This document shows positions 51,447-52,681 of a stretch of 52,681 nucleotides of DNA, in pieces. The position numbers and the translations under genes were made by a program. The notes under the pieces were generated by a model, which saw only the letters and a program-made list of their open reading frames with translations, made no database searches and was not told where the DNA came from. Position 1 is the first letter of the stretch, and every line of letters begins with the position of its first letter. The DNA lies in NCBI GenBank assembly GCA_020426845.1, contig JAGQPF010000471.1, positions 1 through 52,681 of the forward strand, written 5' to 3'. Source of the DNA: Planctomycetales bacterium (lineage in GTDB: Bacteria > Planctomycetota > Planctomycetia > Pirellulales > Pirellulaceae).

Positions 51447-52387
51447 GCATGTTTGGACATCCGGGCTTGCTGCCGTTGCTGGCGATCCCGATCGCCTGGG
51501 GATTTTGGCAGTGGCTCGCTCGTGGGCAGCAGGTAGCGTTGCCGTTGGATCAATCGCCGGCGCCGAGCGGCTGGCGCATGGACGGCGTGCTGCGATTACT
51601 GAGCCTGACGCCAGCCCTGTTGTTGGCCACCGCAATCCTGTTGCTGGCGAGGCCGCTGGTCGAGGGGCCGCCCGACTATCCTCGCGAGGTGACGAACATC
51701 CAATTAGTGCTCGACACGTCGGGAAGCATGAACGAGCCGTTTGGCACCCGAGTCCGCGAAGACGGCAACGCCTTCACCCGCTTTGACGCCGCGATGAGCT
51801 CCATCGACCAATTCATGCGAAACCGCGCAGGCGATGCGTTCGGACTGTCGATCTTCACCGAGAAGGTGATCCACTGGGTGCCCTTGACAACCGATCTGTC
51901 CGCAATCCGATTGGCGACGCCGTTCGTCCGGCCAGGAGCTTTCCCATTGGAGTGGTGGGATCGCACGCTGGTCGGCAACGCGATCGAAACCGCGTCGGAG
52001 TTGCTTGAGACGCGCAGCGACGGCGGCCGCATGATGATCGTGCTGACCGATGGCGAAACGCCGGATATGGCGGACGGCCGCGCCGTGGAGATTGGCCAAG
52101 CGTTGAAAGCCAAACAGATTGTGCTCTACGCGATCTCCGTACGAGCCGAAGGGGCGTCCAACGAACTGCAAACCGCTTGTGAAATCTCCGGCGGCCGGCT
52201 GTTCGAATCCGGCGACCAACAAGGCCTGCACGCGGTGTTTCAAGACATCGACCGGCTGCAACCCGTGCAACTCTCCTCGGCTCAACCGCGTTGGCTCGAC
52301 TACAACCGCCCCATCGCGCTCGTCGGCCTTGGCCTGCTCGCGCTGCTGCAACTTGCCAACCTCGGTCTGCGCTACACGCCCTGGTGA
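51443..52387 (+). CDS. BatA-like VWA membrane protein
   Basis: This 314-aa protein has membrane segments near 8-25, 50-70 and 289-308, and between the last two a VWA domain with MIDAS D-T-S-G-S-M at 91-96 and L-T-D-G-E-T later. That is the BatA layout. The start overlaps the preceding stop by ATGA. It is the last gene of the operon; repeats follow from 52423. Together with the VWA protein at 43261 the operon encodes two envelope VWA proteins, one at each end. Confidence 0.92.
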   Translation: MSMFGHPGLLPLLAIPIAWGFWQWLARGQQVALPLDQSPAPSGWRMDGVLRLLSLTPALLLATAILLLARPLVEGPPDYPREVTNIQLVLDTSGSMNEPFGTRVREDGNAFTRFDAAMSSIDQFMRNRAGDAFGLSIFTEKVIHWVPLTTDLSAIRLATPFVRPGAFPLEWWDRTLVGNAIETASELLETRSDGGRMMIVLTDGETPDMADGRAVEIGQALKAKQIVLYAISVRAEGASNELQTACEISGGRLFESGDQQGLHAVFQDIDRLQPVQLSSAQPRWLDYNRPIALVGLGLLALLQLANLGLRYTPW

Positions 52388-52422
52388 GCAGGCGTTCACG
52401 AAGCAAGTGGTGAGGTGCCGCT

Positions 52423-52472
52423 CAGATCGTCCGTAGCATGGGCGCCCTCGCCCGTGCGCGGCGAGCAGCCGC
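52423..52472. repeat. Interspersed GGGCGAGGACGCCCA-family element, reverse copy
   Basis: This copy is the reverse complement of the element at 22446-22498 with a handful of mismatches, including AGATCGTCCGTAGC and GCGGCGAGCAGC blocks. It sits just after the Bat-type operon. Confidence 0.85.
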
Positions 52473-52533
52473 ATTGCAACGCGCATGCCCCATGCAATCA
52501 ACCATATCACTTGTCCAAAATAATAGAGAATGA

Positions 52534-52681
52534 GCCGGCGCGATGGGGCTGCGCAGCTCTGCACGGGCGAGGACGCCCATGCTACGCGCGAAGCGTGATT
52601 CGGCCGGCGCGATGGGGCTGCGCAGCTCTGCACGGGCGAGGACGCCCATGCTACGCGCGAAGCGTGATTCGGCCGGCGCGA
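52534..52681. repeat. 69-bp tandem repeat running off the window
   Basis: Two full identical 69-base units (starting at 52534 and 52603) and the start of a third (52672) are seen; the array continues past the end of the window. Each unit holds GGGCGAGGACGCCCATGC, the core shared with 22446-22498 and 52423-52472. No coding frame is supported. Confidence 0.95.

Overview
The window looks like a planctomycete chromosome segment (Planctomycetia, most like Pirellulales). The evidence is high GC and a gene set typical of that group: Tat-secreted DUF1552 with heme-bearing DUF1592, two Cys-type sulfatases with BNR propellers, a TIGR02996 protein, TIGR03067-like and WD40 domains, a giant Ser/Thr kinase coupled to an ECF sigma factor, a BlaI/M56 pair, and many short interspersed repeats around and inside genes. 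Shine-Dalgarno sites are often weak and many neighbouring genes overlap by ATGA. I see no rRNA, tRNA, CRISPR array, transposase or phage gene.

Layout. Bases 1-7239 (minus) are one compact gene row: an unusual 526-aa MoxR-like AAA+ ATPase, a 344-aa unknown, a HEIGHH metallopeptidase fused to a VWA domain, a 196-aa unknown, a PaaK-like adenylate-forming ligase, a VOC protein and a truncated Tat-exported protein. The first five are the best candidate here for an undescribed system. Bases 7372-8912 (plus) hold pnuC-nadR (nicotinamide riboside uptake and NAD salvage). Bases 9173-12872 (minus) are a BlaI repressor and M56 sensor-protease pair with tandem operators. Bases 13093-18606 (plus) are four genes linked by ATGA overlaps: DUF1592 cytochrome, DUF1552, an FGE-like protein without its catalytic cysteines, and a PhnZ-like HD oxygenase. 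A seven-heme cytochrome with TPRs and a lipoprotein follow.

Bases 22508-26661 hold an esterase and a BNR-4/sulfatase pair that looks like a sulfated-glycan unit. A WD40 protein and a TPR protein diverge next. Bases 30198-34945 (minus) are an ECF sigma factor and a 1382-aa kinase with a SecD-head-like segment and three efflux-adaptor-like hairpins. Then come a GNAT, a second sulfatase, and a YtrA-type GntR regulator with its ABC transporter and a perfect operator palindrome (37249-40436). A TIGR02996 protein and a sialidase-like protein precede a Bat-type operon (43261-52387) in permuted order: VWA, TPR, 1168-aa membrane protein, MoxR, DUF58, DUF4381-like, VWA.

At least five interspersed repeat families run through the gaps. 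One encodes an in-frame peptide beginning Gly-Pro-Pro-Ser inside two real genes, and another forms or abuts stop codons. Two separate MoxR-VWA modules lie near the two ends of the window.
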